NCBI GenBank assembly: GCA_900318775.1
Contig: ONLY01000005.1
Location: forward strand, 1 to 64,000
Length of the DNA stretch: 64,000 nt
Reading direction: 5' to 3'
Origin: an uncultured Prevotellaceae bacterium
Lineage (GTDB): Bacteria; Bacteroidota; Bacteroidia; Bacteroidales; Bacteroidaceae
The position numbers were made by a program, and so were the translations under genes. Of this stretch, positions 37,383 through 48,144 are shown in pieces. Under the pieces are notes generated by a model, which saw nothing but the letters and a program-made list of their open reading frames with translations, ran no database searches and had not been told where the DNA came from. Within the stretch, counting starts at the first letter, position 1. Each line of letters starts with the position of its first letter.

Positions 37383-38207
37383 TTACAGTTCGATATCACC
37401 CTCAAACACGAATGTGGCGGGACCTGTCATGTACACGTGGTTGTCTGTCTCTCGCCATTCAATGTCCAGGTTCCCGCCATCCATGATGATGTGACTACAC
37501 CGACGCTGTCGGCCAGTCAATGCAGCAGCTACAGCTGTTGCACATGCACCTGTTCCGCAGGCCATTGTGATGCCACTACCACGCTCCCAAACGCGCACTC
37601 GGATGCCGTCTGGACGCATTTCGGCAAACTCGATATTGCAGCGCTCGGGAAACGCAGGGTGGTGTTCCAGTCGTGAACCTTCAGCGGCGACGTCCACCGC
37701 TTCGATGTCGTCCACAAATATAACGTAATGGGGGTTGCCCATTGACACGAATGTGCCATCGGGCAAAATTCCTATGCCTGAAATGAATTGCTTCTTGTTC
37801 TCCAGTATAGGCTCGTTCATGTCAACGGTAACGGAATCTACCACGCCTTCTGGCGCAAGATGCAAGTCCAGCACCTTGACACCAGAGAGGGTGAGCAGAC
37901 GAATTTGTGTTTGTGTTGTGATTTTGTTGTCATAAAGATACTTTCCGACGCACCGGCTGGCATTGCCGCACATCATGGCTTCTGAGCCGTCGGCGTTGAA
38001 GATGCGCATGGTGAAGTCGGCCTCAGCCTTGTCCTTCTCGTCTGCGCGTCCAATCAGCACCAAACCGTCTCCTCCGATGCCTTTGTGGCGATCGCTCCAT
38101 GCACGTGATGCGGCTGACGGATCCTCTATATTATATAATAATGTGTCTACATAGATGTAGTCATTGCCCGCTCCGTGCATCTTGGTGAAATGTATCTTGC
38201 GTGTCAT
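37383..38207 (-). CDS. dapF: Diaminopimelate epimerase
   Basis: 274 residues. Two catalytic cysteines are in [13 protein letters not shown] and [17 protein letters not shown]. The start is [19 protein letters not shown] after MTR. It makes meso-diaminopimelate for peptidoglycan and lysine. The ATG at 38207 is preferred because the promoter box lies at 38257-38264. It is the first gene of dapF-dapL-gltB-gltD. Confidence 0.96.
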   Translation of the reverse strand: MTRKIHFTKMHGAGNDYIYVDTLLYNIEDPSAASRAWSDRHKGIGGDGLVLIGRADEKDKAEADFTMRIFNADGSEAMMCGNASRCVGKYLYDNKITTQTQIRLLTLSGVKVLDLHLAPEGVVDSVTVDMNEPILENKKQFISGIGILPDGTFVSMGNPHYVIFVDDIEAVDVAAEGSRLEHHPAFPERCNIEFAEMRPDGIRVRVWERGSGITMACGTGACATAVAAALTGRQRRCSHIIMDGGNLDIEWRETDNHVYMTGPATFVFEGDIEL

Positions 38208-38256
38208 TTTGTGTGTATTGTTCGTGTTGTGATTACTTTGTTTCTGAATTACGCTG

Positions 38257-38288
38257 CAAAGGTAAGGCATTTTGAAATACAAAACAAG
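38257..38288 (-). promoter_or_regulatory. Promoter of dapF-dapL-gltB-gltD
   Basis: On the minus strand CTTG (38288-38285), 20 bp, TACCTTTG (38264-38257). It is divergent from the glnB promoter. Confidence 0.75.
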
Positions 38289-38318
38289 GAAACGATGCCT
38301 TTTTTATACTAAACAATG

Positions 38319-38336
38319 CAAATATGTTGATATTTG
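38319..38336. promoter_or_regulatory. Inverted repeat between the divergent dapF and glnB promoters
   Basis: CAAATAT 38319-38325 and ATATTTG 38330-38336 around GTTG. It lies about 30 bp from each -33 element, a good place for one regulator to act on both sides. The surrounding DNA is very AT-rich, so chance is possible. Confidence 0.35.
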
Positions 38337-38367
38337 TCACAAAAAATTAATATTTTGCTTTCAAAAT

Positions 38368-38399
38368 GTTGCATATTAATTAAGAATGCCGTACCTTTG
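38368..38399 (+). promoter_or_regulatory. Promoter of glnB-amtB
   Basis: GTTG 38368-38371, exactly 20 bp, TACCTTTG 38392-38399. Leader to the glnB start is about 60 bases. Confidence 0.75.
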
Positions 38400-38466
38400 C
38401 CTCCGAATTCATTGCAATGGGTTGTACAAACCAAGTTAAGGACATAAATTAAAACACAGTTAAGGT

Positions 38467-38814
38467 ATGAAAAAGATTGAAGCAATCATCCGGAAGACCA
38501 AGTTTGAGGAGGTGAAAGAAGCCTTGCTCAATTCGGACATTGACTGGTTCGAGTACCACAATGTGCATGGCATCGGACAAAGCCGCGAAGAAAGAATCTA
38601 TCGTGGCGTACAGTACTCCACTGACGTGATAGAGCGCGTTGCCGTTACCATTGTGTGCCGCGATCAGTTCGTGGAGCCCACTGTAAGGGTAATATTGGAG
38701 GTGGCGCACACTGGAGAAATCGGTGACGGCCGCATATTCGTGAGCGACATGATAGATACATGGAGCATCCGTACGGGCGAGAATGGAGACACCGTACTGA
38801 GAGATAAGAAATAG
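38467..38814 (+). CDS. glnB: PII nitrogen regulatory protein
   Basis: 115 residues, the size of PII. It starts MKKIEAIIRKTKFEEVKEAL. The T-loop region RIYRGVQYSTDVIERV keeps the Tyr at the place uridylylated in E. coli PII, and the B-loop/C-terminal part reads HTGEIGDGRIFVSDM. It senses ATP/ADP and 2-oxoglutarate. The amtB gene follows after 35 bases, so the direct job is most likely to gate the ammonium channel (GlnK role). Confidence 0.95.
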   Translation: MKKIEAIIRKTKFEEVKEALLNSDIDWFEYHNVHGIGQSREERIYRGVQYSTDVIERVAVTIVCRDQFVEPTVRVILEVAHTGEIGDGRIFVSDMIDTWSIRTGENGDTVLRDKK

Positions 38815-38849
38815 TCACAACACAACAACACACACAACACAACACGATT

Positions 38850-40106
38850 ATGAATGAAATAGGATTATCACTCGATACTGTATGGATGCTGTTGGCAGCC
38901 ATGCTAGTCTTTTGGATGCAACCCGGATTTGCCTTGTGCGAGGCGGGATTCACGCGCGGAAAGAACGCGGTTAACATCTTGATGAAGAACTTTGTCGATT
39001 TCATGTTCGGCTCCCTTCTGTTCTTCTTCATCGGTTTCGGCCTGATGTTTGGCGGTGACGTTCTTGGGGGATTTATCGGTATGCCCAACTGGGGCGACCT
39101 CTCATTCTATGTGGGCGACCTTCCTGTAGAAGGCTTCCTGATTTTTGAGACCGTGTTCTGTGCCACTTCTGCCACTATTGTGAGTGGTGCAATGGCTGAG
39201 CGCACGAAGTTCTCTATGTATTTGGTCTATAGCGCTGTCATCTCGCTCATTATCTACCCTGTTGAGGGTCACTGGACTTGGGGCGGTGGTTGGCTCTGCA
39301 ACGATGCTGCCGACAGCTTCATGATGACCACTTTCGGTGATGTGTTCCACGACTTTGCAGGTTCTGCCATTGTGCACAGTGTGGGTGGTGTGCTGGCGCT
39401 CATCGGTGCGATAGTTCTGGGTCCCCGCCTGGGCAAATACGACAATGAGGGTAAGAGCCGTGCTATTCCTGGCCACAACCTGACTTTGGCTGCGCTGGGT
39501 GTATTTATCCTCTGGCTTGGATGGTTTGGCTTCAACCCCGGCAGCCAGTTGGCAGCTAGTGGCGAAGTGAACCGTATCGCCATCTCTCACGTGTTCCTCA
39601 CTACAAACCTCGCTGCAGTGGCAGGTGGTGTGGCCACTATGTTCCTCACTTGGATCAAGTATGGCAAACCATCTCTTTCTTTGACTCTCAACGGCATCTT
39701 GGCTGGTTTGGTGGGCATTACAGCTGGCTGTGATTTGGTTTCACCTGTGGGTGCAGTCATCATTGGTTTCGTCTGTGGCATTGTGCTTGTCTTTGCTATT
39801 GAGTTCATCGACCACAAACTGCACATTGACGACCCTGTAGGTGCTTCTTCTGTACACGGCGTGTGCGGTATTCTTGGCACACTGCTCACAGGTCTGCTCT
39901 CTACGTCAAACGGTGCCTTCTATGGCCACGGTTGGGGCTTCTTCGGTGCTGAGTGCTTTGGCATTCTCGTGATTGACTTCTGGGCTGCTGCCTGTGGTGT
40001 CATCCTCTTCTATGGCATCAAGAAGCTGCACGGTCTCCGCGTTCCTGCCCGTGTGGAAGAAGAAGGTTTGGACATCTACGAGCATGGAGAGTCTTGCTAT
40101 AACTAA
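38850..40106 (+). CDS. amtB: Ammonium transporter
   Basis: 418 residues with about 11 membrane segments. Amt signatures include WMQPGFALCEAGFTRGKNAV, the twin-His region DFAGSAIVHSVGG and VGASSVHGVCGILGT. It conducts ammonium across the inner membrane. There is no cleavable signal peptide. It lies between glnB and an outer membrane protein gene, all in one transcript. Confidence 0.96.
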   Translation: MNEIGLSLDTVWMLLAAMLVFWMQPGFALCEAGFTRGKNAVNILMKNFVDFMFGSLLFFFIGFGLMFGGDVLGGFIGMPNWGDLSFYVGDLPVEGFLIFETVFCATSATIVSGAMAERTKFSMYLVYSAVISLIIYPVEGHWTWGGGWLCNDAADSFMMTTFGDVFHDFAGSAIVHSVGGVLALIGAIVLGPRLGKYDNEGKSRAIPGHNLTLAALGVFILWLGWFGFNPGSQLAASGEVNRIAISHVFLTTNLAAVAGGVATMFLTWIKYGKPSLSLTLNGILAGLVGITAGCDLVSPVGAVIIGFVCGIVLVFAIEFIDHKLHIDDPVGASSVHGVCGILGTLLTGLLSTSNGAFYGHGWGFFGAECFGILVIDFWAAACGVILFYGIKKLHGLRVPARVEEEGLDIYEHGESCYN

Positions 40107-40159
40107 TTCATGAGTAGTCAAAATAATAGTTGGAAACTTTAATTAAAACAAAGCGAAAT

Positions 40160-40867
40160 ATGAAAAAGATTTTTGTTTTAGGACTGATTGCGCTCTTCGG
40201 AGCATCTGCCATCAAGGCACAAGACGAAGTGGAAGCCACTATTTCAGCTGATGTGGTGAACCAATATGTTTGGCGTGGCCAAGAGCTGGGCAACTCTGCG
40301 TTCCAACCGACTTTGGGCATCGCGTACAAAGGCCTGTCACTCTCTGCATGGGGCAGCACCGGACTTACAGAGGCTGCTGACACCAAAGAATTTGACCTCA
40401 CGCTCAGCTACACGATTGGAGGTTTCAATATTGGTGTGACAGACTATTGGTTCAATGCGGGGCTTGACCCACAGAACCGTTACTTCAAGTACGATGCTCA
40501 CAGCACCAACCATGTGTTTGAGGCCAACATTGGCTACGACTTCGGAGTGGCTTCTGTACAGTGGTACACAAACTTTGCCGGCAACGATGGCGTGAACAAG
40601 GATGGCGACCGTGCTTACAGCTCCTACTTTGAGGTTTCGGCTCCTTTTAAACTTGCCTCATGCGACTGGACCGCAACAGCGGGTGCTGTTCCTTACGCCA
40701 CAGACTTCTATGGCACCAACGGCTTTGCTGTGGTCAACCTTGCACTGCGTGCCACTAAGGACATCAAGGTGACAGATTCCTTCTCCATTCCCGTCTTTGC
40801 GGAAGTGATGGGCAACCCTTGCAGCCAGAAGGCCTTTCTGTCGTTTGGATTCACACTGCGGCCATAA
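40160..40867 (+). CDS. Outer membrane beta-barrel protein in the amtB operon (TorF-like putative porin)
   Basis: 235 residues. The signal peptide is MKKIFVLGLIALFGASAIKAQ. The mature part is alternating beta strands (ISADVVNQYVWRGQELGN; GLSLSAWGSTGLTEA) and ends KAFLSFGFTLRP. The VWRGQ-type start is common in short outer membrane proteins called TorF-like putative porins. Its place 53 bases after amtB suggests a role in ammonium or small solute entry, but this is only inference from position. The ATG at 40160 was chosen because it opens the signal peptide. Confidence 0.75.
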   Translation: MKKIFVLGLIALFGASAIKAQDEVEATISADVVNQYVWRGQELGNSAFQPTLGIAYKGLSLSAWGSTGLTEAADTKEFDLTLSYTIGGFNIGVTDYWFNAGLDPQNRYFKYDAHSTNHVFEANIGYDFGVASVQWYTNFAGNDGVNKDGDRAYSSYFEVSAPFKLASCDWTATAGAVPYATDFYGTNGFAVVNLALRATKDIKVTDSFSIPVFAEVMGNPCSQKAFLSFGFTLRP

Positions 40868-40888
40868 GGAAAAAACGCTCTTCCTGCG

Positions 40889-40971
40889 CCTCGAAAGCGG
40901 TGTGACTCAGACCGACCTATGCGGTGTGACTCAGACCGGTGGTGCCGGTGTGAGTCACACCGTTTTTGAGG
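40889..40971. repeat. 83-bp element with three palindromes at 24-bp spacing (copy B)
   Basis: Near-palindromes are centred at 40906, 40930 and 40954, exactly 24 bp apart as in copy A. The first two units are CGGTGTGACTCAGACCG with one mismatched pair; the third, CGGTGTGAGTCACACCG, is perfect and followed by TTTTT. The ends CCTCgAAA (40889-40896) and TTTTTGAGG (40963-40971) are complementary, so the whole element can fold as one long hairpin. It starts 22 bases after the upstream stop codon and ends 63 bases before pyrG. Confidence 0.85.
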
Positions 40972-41025
40972 TGCTGAAAGCGTGGCGGGCAGGGTATCGC
41001 TTTTTTCGACACAACTACGATATAA

Positions 41026-42636
<1,611 letters not shown>

Positions 42637-42681
42637 AAGTATTATCATTCAAGTTCGATAGTTAAAAAAACAGATTGAATA

Positions 42682-44436
42682 GTGGAACAACTGAAGCATG
42701 AATGTGGTGTGGCGATGATTCGCCTGCTGAAACCACAGAGCTATTACGAAGAGAAGTACGGCACTAGCCGCTATGGGCTGAACAAGCTCTACTTGATGAT
42801 GGAGAAGCAGCACAATCGTGGACAGGAGGGTGCTGGTGTGGCGTGTGTCAATCTTGGGGCACCAGCTGGAGAGGAGTATATGTTTCGTGAGAAGGCAATG
42901 GGCAAGGATGCCATCACGGAGATATTCAAGCGCATCCCCCATGACGCTTCCCCCGCTGGAGGCTGGGAGGGGGCTTCCCTTTATATGGGACACCTCCGCT
43001 ATTCGACCACAGGAAAGAGTGGATTGCAGTATGTGCATCCCTTCCTGAGAAGAAACAACTGGCGAGCCAAGAACCTTTGTCTGTGCGGTAATTTCAATAT
43101 GACCAATATCGACGAGGTGTTCCAGTTCTTGACAGCACAGGGACAGTCTCCCCGCATCTACGGTGATGCCTATATCACGCTGGAACTGATGGGACACCGC
43201 CTTGACCGCGAGGTGGAGCGTCTTTTTGTGGAGGCTAAGCAGCAGGGGCTGGAAGGCACCGGCATTACGGACTATATTGAACAGAAGGTGGAGATGGCCA
43301 ATGTGCTGAAGACCACCATGTGCCACTACGATGGCGGCTACGTGATGTGTGGACTGACGGGCTCAGGCGAGATGTTTGCCGTGCGCGACCCGTGGGGCAT
43401 CCGTCCCGCCTTCTGGTATCAGGACGACGAGGTCGTGGTACTGGCCAGTGAGCGCCCTGTCATCCAGACTACATTTGACCTTGCTGCAGAGGATGTCCAT
43501 GAATTGCAGCCAGGACAGTCGCTCATCGTCAATAAGAGTGGCAAGAGCCACTTGGAGCAGATATTGCCAGCCAAGGAACTGAGTGCTTGCTCGTTCGAAC
43601 GCATCTACTTCAGCCGTGGTTCGGACCGCGATATCTATCAGGAGCGCAAACGCCTGGGCGAGCAACTGACACCTGCCATTATGCAGGCGATTAAGAATGA
43701 TGTGGCACATACTGTCTTCTCCTATATCCCCAATACGGCAGAAGTGGCCTTTCATGGCATGACAGACGGTGTGCGCCGATTGGACCACGATGTGAGGATA
43801 GAGAAGGTGGTGTGGAAGGATATCAAGCTTCGTACTTTCATTGCAGAGGGTACGGAGCGCAATGACCTTGCCGCCCATGTGTATGATATCAGCTACGGTT
43901 CGCTGGTGCCCTACGAAGACAACCTCGTTATCATCGATGACAGCATTGTGCGTGGCACCACGCTGAAGGAGAGCATCTTCAAGATTCTGGACCGTCTGCA
44001 TCCCAAGCGTATTGTAATGGTGAGCAGCTCTCCGCAAATTCGCTATCCCGACTATTACGGCATCGACATGGCGCACCTTGAAGAGCTCTGTGCTTTCCGC
44101 GCAGCCATTGCTTTGCTTCAGGAGCGCGGCATGCAGCAGGTGATAGTCGACACCTATCAGAAGTGTAAAGAAGGACCACAGACGGTCAATCATGTTCGGG
44201 CCATTTATGCACCGTTCTCTGTGGAGGAAATCAATGAGAAGATAGTGGAAATGCTTCGTCCTGAAGGCATGCAGGCTCCTGTGGAATTGGTGTATCAAAG
44301 CATTGAGGGACTGCATAAGGCATGCCCTAACCATCCTGGTGACTGGTATTTCACGGGGCATTATCCTACGCCTGGCGGTGTACGCCTCTGCAACAAGGCC
44401 TTCGTCAGCTACGTCGAGAACGTCCTAAAGCCTTAG
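42682..44436 (+). CDS. purF: Amidophosphoribosyltransferase family protein (PurF type)
   Basis: 584 residues, longer than E. coli PurF (505). It starts at GTG 42682 with MEQLKHECGVAMIRLLKPQS, placing the class II glutaminase nucleophile at Cys8. The phosphoribosyltransferase PRPP loop is VIIDDSIVRGTT. The extra length is mostly in the glutaminase half (LEGTGITDYIEQKVEMANVL). It would transfer glutamine nitrogen to PRPP, the first step of purine synthesis. Some Bacteroidales carry a second, shorter PurF, so the name is given with some reserve. Confidence 0.88.
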   Translation: MEQLKHECGVAMIRLLKPQSYYEEKYGTSRYGLNKLYLMMEKQHNRGQEGAGVACVNLGAPAGEEYMFREKAMGKDAITEIFKRIPHDASPAGGWEGASLYMGHLRYSTTGKSGLQYVHPFLRRNNWRAKNLCLCGNFNMTNIDEVFQFLTAQGQSPRIYGDAYITLELMGHRLDREVERLFVEAKQQGLEGTGITDYIEQKVEMANVLKTTMCHYDGGYVMCGLTGSGEMFAVRDPWGIRPAFWYQDDEVVVLASERPVIQTTFDLAAEDVHELQPGQSLIVNKSGKSHLEQILPAKELSACSFERIYFSRGSDRDIYQERKRLGEQLTPAIMQAIKNDVAHTVFSYIPNTAEVAFHGMTDGVRRLDHDVRIEKVVWKDIKLRTFIAEGTERNDLAAHVYDISYGSLVPYEDNLVIIDDSIVRGTTLKESIFKILDRLHPKRIVMVSSSPQIRYPDYYGIDMAHLEELCAFRAAIALLQERGMQQVIVDTYQKCKEGPQTVNHVRAIYAPFSVEEINEKIVEMLRPEGMQAPVELVYQSIEGLHKACPNHPGDWYFTGHYPTPGGVRLCNKAFVSYVENVLKP

Positions 44437-44459
44437 GACTCATTTCTTAGAACAGAAAA

Positions 44460-44496
44460 CAGGCAGGCAGACGCGCACGATGCGTCTGCCTGCCTG
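44460..44496. terminator. Strong hairpin between convergent purF and the thioredoxin gene
   Basis: CAGGCAGGCAGACGC 44460-44474 pairs perfectly over 15 bp with GCGTCTGCCTGCCTG 44482-44496, loop GCACGAT. A T tract is absent on both sides. Confidence 0.75.
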
Positions 44497-44516
44497 CTGT
44501 GTATGTAAAAGCCGGG

Positions 44517-45659
44517 TTATTTCCCCAGTAGCTCCTCTAATTTTTTTTTGAGACCAAAGCCTAAGACTTCGGTGAAAAGAACCTTGCCGTCAGGACCGAT
44601 GAGGACAACGGTGGGGATTCCGAATACGCCATAGAGTTCGCCTGCGTCACCCTTACGGCGAGGACTTCGGAGGCCCATCCAAGGCAATTGGTGCTTGTCG
44701 AGCGCCTTGAGCCATGCAGCGCGTTCTTGGTCTTGCGAAACACCGATGATGCGTAGGCCGCGTTTGCCGTAGGTCTCGTGCAGCTGCTTCATCTTCGGGA
44801 ACATCTGGACACAGGGGCCGCACCATGAAGCCCAAAAGTCAAGAACCACGTATTGCCCCTGACCGATATACTCCGAAAGGCGGTGCGTGGCACCATCGGG
44901 AGTCTCGGCCTCAAAATCGGGTGCGGGCTTGCCTATCAGGTCTGCCTGTAGCTGCAGGTTGTGGTAATATTTCCAAGCCCATTCCATGGAAGGGTGATGT
45001 GCATAAGGCGCATCTTTGCGCATGACGCCTTGTAAGTCTTCGAGTGTGAAGAGGGATATGTTTTGGTCAAGATACCATGCGGGGATGATGTTATCCTGGT
45101 TCTCACGCAGAATCTGGAGGATGAGTGCGTTTTGTTTGGCTATATGGTCTGCATGCTTCTGGGCGTTAGCGCTGTCCTGCGGTGTGGCATTGGGTACTTC
45201 TTCACCACGGTACAGGCTGAGGGCTCGCTGCCACTCATCATCGCTGAGGCTCTGCTGCCACGGTTTGATGGCCTTGTGCAGGTTCTGCAGACTTACTTGG
45301 CTGCTGATGAACCGCTTTTGTACGTCACTTCCCGAGATTTCACCAGTAGCAAGGTTGATGTGAGTGGGTGTCTCCTCGGCAAAGAAGTAGAGGTCGCTGT
45401 TGGTGTCGTCTTCTATCTGGAAGAATGTGTGGCGGGGAAGGCGGCTCTTGATGGTGAACTTTCCATCGTGAATAGGGAACTTCTCGGCGTCCCCATTTGT
45501 GGCGTATGGAAACAATGCCACGCTGTCGAGGGTGCTGTTGGTTGTGCCCGTAATAGTAAAGTTGATGCTGTCCTCTACAATGGGAGTGAATGTCTGTGCT
45601 TGCCCTTGGGAAATAGCGGTGGCAAGGAGGCCAATGGCCAATGCGCGCGTAGGTAACAT
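44517..45659 (-). CDS. Secreted TlpA-like thioredoxin with DUF4369-like N-terminus
   Basis: 380 residues. The signal peptide is MLPTRALAIGLLATAISQGQ (AQA-type cleavage). The N-terminal beta domain at about 30-110 (SINFTITGTTNSTLDSVALF) is like DUF4369, and the C-terminal TlpA domain has WASWCGPC with Cys280 and Cys283 and cis-Pro in FGIPTVVLIG. This is the common Bacteroidetes exported thioredoxin plan. The start at 45659 was chosen because the promoter box at 45685-45692 lies upstream of it. Confidence 0.88.
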   Translation of the reverse strand: MLPTRALAIGLLATAISQGQAQTFTPIVEDSINFTITGTTNSTLDSVALFPYATNGDAEKFPIHDGKFTIKSRLPRHTFFQIEDDTNSDLYFFAEETPTHINLATGEISGSDVQKRFISSQVSLQNLHKAIKPWQQSLSDDEWQRALSLYRGEEVPNATPQDSANAQKHADHIAKQNALILQILRENQDNIIPAWYLDQNISLFTLEDLQGVMRKDAPYAHHPSMEWAWKYYHNLQLQADLIGKPAPDFEAETPDGATHRLSEYIGQGQYVVLDFWASWCGPCVQMFPKMKQLHETYGKRGLRIIGVSQDQERAAWLKALDKHQLPWMGLRSPRRKGDAGELYGVFGIPTVVLIGPDGKVLFTEVLGFGLKKKLEELLGK

Positions 45660-45684
45660 ATCGTTTCGCTTTAGGTTGAGTGCA

Positions 45685-45692
45685 CAAAGGTA
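45685..45692 (-). promoter_or_regulatory. Promoter -7 box of the thioredoxin gene
   Basis: TACCTTTG on the minus strand, 25 bases before the start codon. The -33 element is poor. Confidence 0.55.
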
Positions 45693-45741
45693 TGTAATTC
45701 CCTTCAATCTATCTTCTTTGTTGAGAACTTTTTTCGGGGCA

Positions 45742-47769
45742 TCAGAATCTTTCAGCGAGTTTCTTTAGGTCGTCACTGTTGAAATGGTCAACGTGGAAGT
45801 CACCCTCGATGAGCTTGCCATCCTTGCTGACAAGGGCACCATGAGGAATGGCCGAGAAGTTGAGCATGGTTTCAAACTGCTTCCATTCGTTGTCGGTGAT
45901 ATAGATGTGCTCGCCCTTGATTGTGTTGTCGCCCATCCATTTCTCGCCAGATGCTTTCTGATCTTCTGTGGTGATGTAGAGGAACTTGACGGCCTCGTCC
46001 TTCATCTCCTCCACGAGTTTTTTCTGTTCCATCATACCTGCGCGGCATGGGCCGCAACTCATTGCCCAGAAGTCGAGGAAGAGGGTGTTGCCTTTGTAGG
46101 GTGATACTATCTTGTTCCACAAGGCATTTTGCTCTTCTGTCCAGTTGTTGCCTTTTTCGTTTGCACTTGTCTCGGTAGCCTTCACGAAGCTACGGTACTC
46201 GCCCGTGATGACCTGTGCCACCTTCACGTTCTGTATGCTGGCCAGAGTCTCACCGACTTCATTTGTGATGTAATCAAATGCCTCTTCACGGTTTCCTTGT
46301 TCATCAAGCCGTCCCAACTTGTAGTCCTTTAGGACATTCTCCATCGAGTAAACAATTTCCTGTGAGAAAAGGAGGTCGTTCATAAAGGTGCCTGTCATGC
46401 CATAATCATCGCGGCGGTGCAGATCCTCAAAATTGCCTTGTTCGTCGGTTATTGTCCCCAATTCCCCAAGCAACGGGCTGTAGAGCGTACGATTCACGAA
46501 TACCCACTGGCTGCTTTCGCAGAGGGCCAGAGGATTATTGTAGATGAGTTCCTTATTCGTTAGCAGCGCACCATAGGTGGCCTTTAGGTCGAGCGGAACG
46601 TAATTGGGATTCACCTCATACCTCCAACTGCCATCTTCAAGTTGTGTACTGATGGTATTCTTGAAGCCGTACCCCATCACCACATCTTCTATCTCAATGC
46701 ACTTGTTGGCCACGGCCGACATCATGACAAGATCCTTGCCCATGGTGCTCAACGGAGAGTTGATGAGCGCCTGACGCAGTGCCTCGTCGGCAATGATTTC
46801 ATTGGCCTGTCGTGCCCAACGCTCCAGCGTGGGCTGGGTGGCATCCTTGCCTTTTTCTATCATGGCGGAAGCCTCTTTGTAGTTGTATTCCTTCCGGCCA
46901 TACTTCTCCATGAATTGAGGCAGCAGGGTGTTGATGATGGCCGATTCACTGATGCTGCGGAAGGTCTTGAATCGGGGGCCGCTGCCGTCTGGGGCTTTTT
47001 CGAGGGTGGTGAACATCTCGAGGGTGTCGCCGGGAGCGACGTAGATATCACCGAAAGGATTTGAATAAACGAACTGTGGATAAGGAAGATTAAGTTCGAG
47101 CATGTAGCAGTTGTCCGCGTCCATCGAGACAACTACATTCTCATTGCGTCCCGTAATCTGGTTCGACACCCTTGCAGAAATATCGGGAAGCATCTTTGCA
47201 AGTTCCCTTGGTGTCTTGGTCACATGAATCTTTATCAGTGCCTTTCCAGACTCAAATCCATTCTTGTAGGGCTTGTTGCTGAAGTGCCACGCGGTGTCGG
47301 GGGTGAAAGGCTGACTCATGTAATAGTCGAAATCAAGTGATTCAGGGTCAAAGCCCTTCGTCTTTTTCGATGTCTTTGGCTTCGGCTGCAACTTGATGCC
47401 ATAGTAGTTGCCCCATGGATTATTGCCTACCTCTATATAATTAAACTCCTTGACGTTTGCATCCAGCGGTTCAAAGTAAATGGTGCATGGCGTTGCGTCG
47501 GCAGTAGTCCGTTCGTGTGCCTTGATGCCTTCCACACGCAGGAACTTAAACTCTTTGTCGGAGTTGCGGTCGGCAAGCACGGTATTGGTGAGGATAGAAC
47601 AACCTTGCCCGAGGACACCTCTTACAATCGTGGCCTCTTTCGTCAGTTCAATCTCGGTGATCTTCATCCATGAAGCGGAGTATTCAATGCTTGGGTTTTT
47701 AATAACTTTTCCCGCCATCACCTGTAGCGAGACCAATAAACACATAAGTGTTGCAGAAATGAATCTCAT
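45742..47769 (-). CDS. Secreted thioredoxin-domain protein, 675 residues
   Basis: The signal peptide is MRFISATLMCLLVSLQVMAG. About 540 residues without clear motifs are followed by a C-terminal thioredoxin-like domain. Its redox motif is WAMSCGPC (Cys572, Cys575), with Met-Ser where most TlpA proteins have x-Trp before CGPC. The cis-Pro site is AIPHGALV rather than FPT. The overall plan resembles the 796-residue protein at 16278-18668: similar start of the mature chain, a long middle part, and a C-terminal redox domain. Function in the periplasm is inferred; the partner is unknown. It ends 82 bases upstream of the 380-residue thioredoxin gene, which has its own promoter. Confidence 0.82.
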   Translation of the reverse strand: MRFISATLMCLLVSLQVMAGKVIKNPSIEYSASWMKITEIELTKEATIVRGVLGQGCSILTNTVLADRNSDKEFKFLRVEGIKAHERTTADATPCTIYFEPLDANVKEFNYIEVGNNPWGNYYGIKLQPKPKTSKKTKGFDPESLDFDYYMSQPFTPDTAWHFSNKPYKNGFESGKALIKIHVTKTPRELAKMLPDISARVSNQITGRNENVVVSMDADNCYMLELNLPYPQFVYSNPFGDIYVAPGDTLEMFTTLEKAPDGSGPRFKTFRSISESAIINTLLPQFMEKYGRKEYNYKEASAMIEKGKDATQPTLERWARQANEIIADEALRQALINSPLSTMGKDLVMMSAVANKCIEIEDVVMGYGFKNTISTQLEDGSWRYEVNPNYVPLDLKATYGALLTNKELIYNNPLALCESSQWVFVNRTLYSPLLGELGTITDEQGNFEDLHRRDDYGMTGTFMNDLLFSQEIVYSMENVLKDYKLGRLDEQGNREEAFDYITNEVGETLASIQNVKVAQVITGEYRSFVKATETSANEKGNNWTEEQNALWNKIVSPYKGNTLFLDFWAMSCGPCRAGMMEQKKLVEEMKDEAVKFLYITTEDQKASGEKWMGDNTIKGEHIYITDNEWKQFETMLNFSAIPHGALVSKDGKLIEGDFHVDHFNSDDLKKLAERF

Positions 47770-47841
47770 GTTTATTATTTTATTATGATTGTTTCTATCC
47801 GATTGTCGGTTAGTTTCATGATTGTCTCTTTTTTATTTCTC

Positions 47842-47858
47842 TACACTATTATATACGC
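47842..47858 (-). promoter_or_regulatory. 17-bp motif shared with the gene at 16278-18668
   Basis: On the minus strand GCGTATATAATAGTGTA, 73 bases before the start codon, differing in one base from 18694-18710. No TAnnTTTG box points toward this gene in the 470-base gap, so this motif is the best promoter candidate. Confidence 0.4.
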
Positions 47859-48144
47859 TGCTCCTGCTGAAAATATTTCGCTTTGGGTGTTAAAATTTCC
47901 TAATCGCAAGACATAAAGACGGTACAAGTCTGATTCTGTGCATCAGTATTCAAAGCATCACCAAACGCCCTCCTTCCAAATACAAGTTTCCCCTCCCAGT
48001 GCCTAAACGCGAACATCAACTTCTATCATCCTCTTTGCCTTTCGGCATCGTCATCTTTTGCCCTTCGTTTAGTGCCTTTTTGTGCTATAAATAGGGTAAA
48101 AGCAAACAAAATGACAAGGCAAACTAAGATTTGTTGTCAAATTG

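Noticed and set aside
36093-38207. Large frames antisense to rpoB, rpoC, gltB, dapL, hypD and others
   Set aside because: They lie fully opposite strongly conserved genes, have no promoters and encode His/Arg/Leu-rich low-similarity chains typical of shadow frames.
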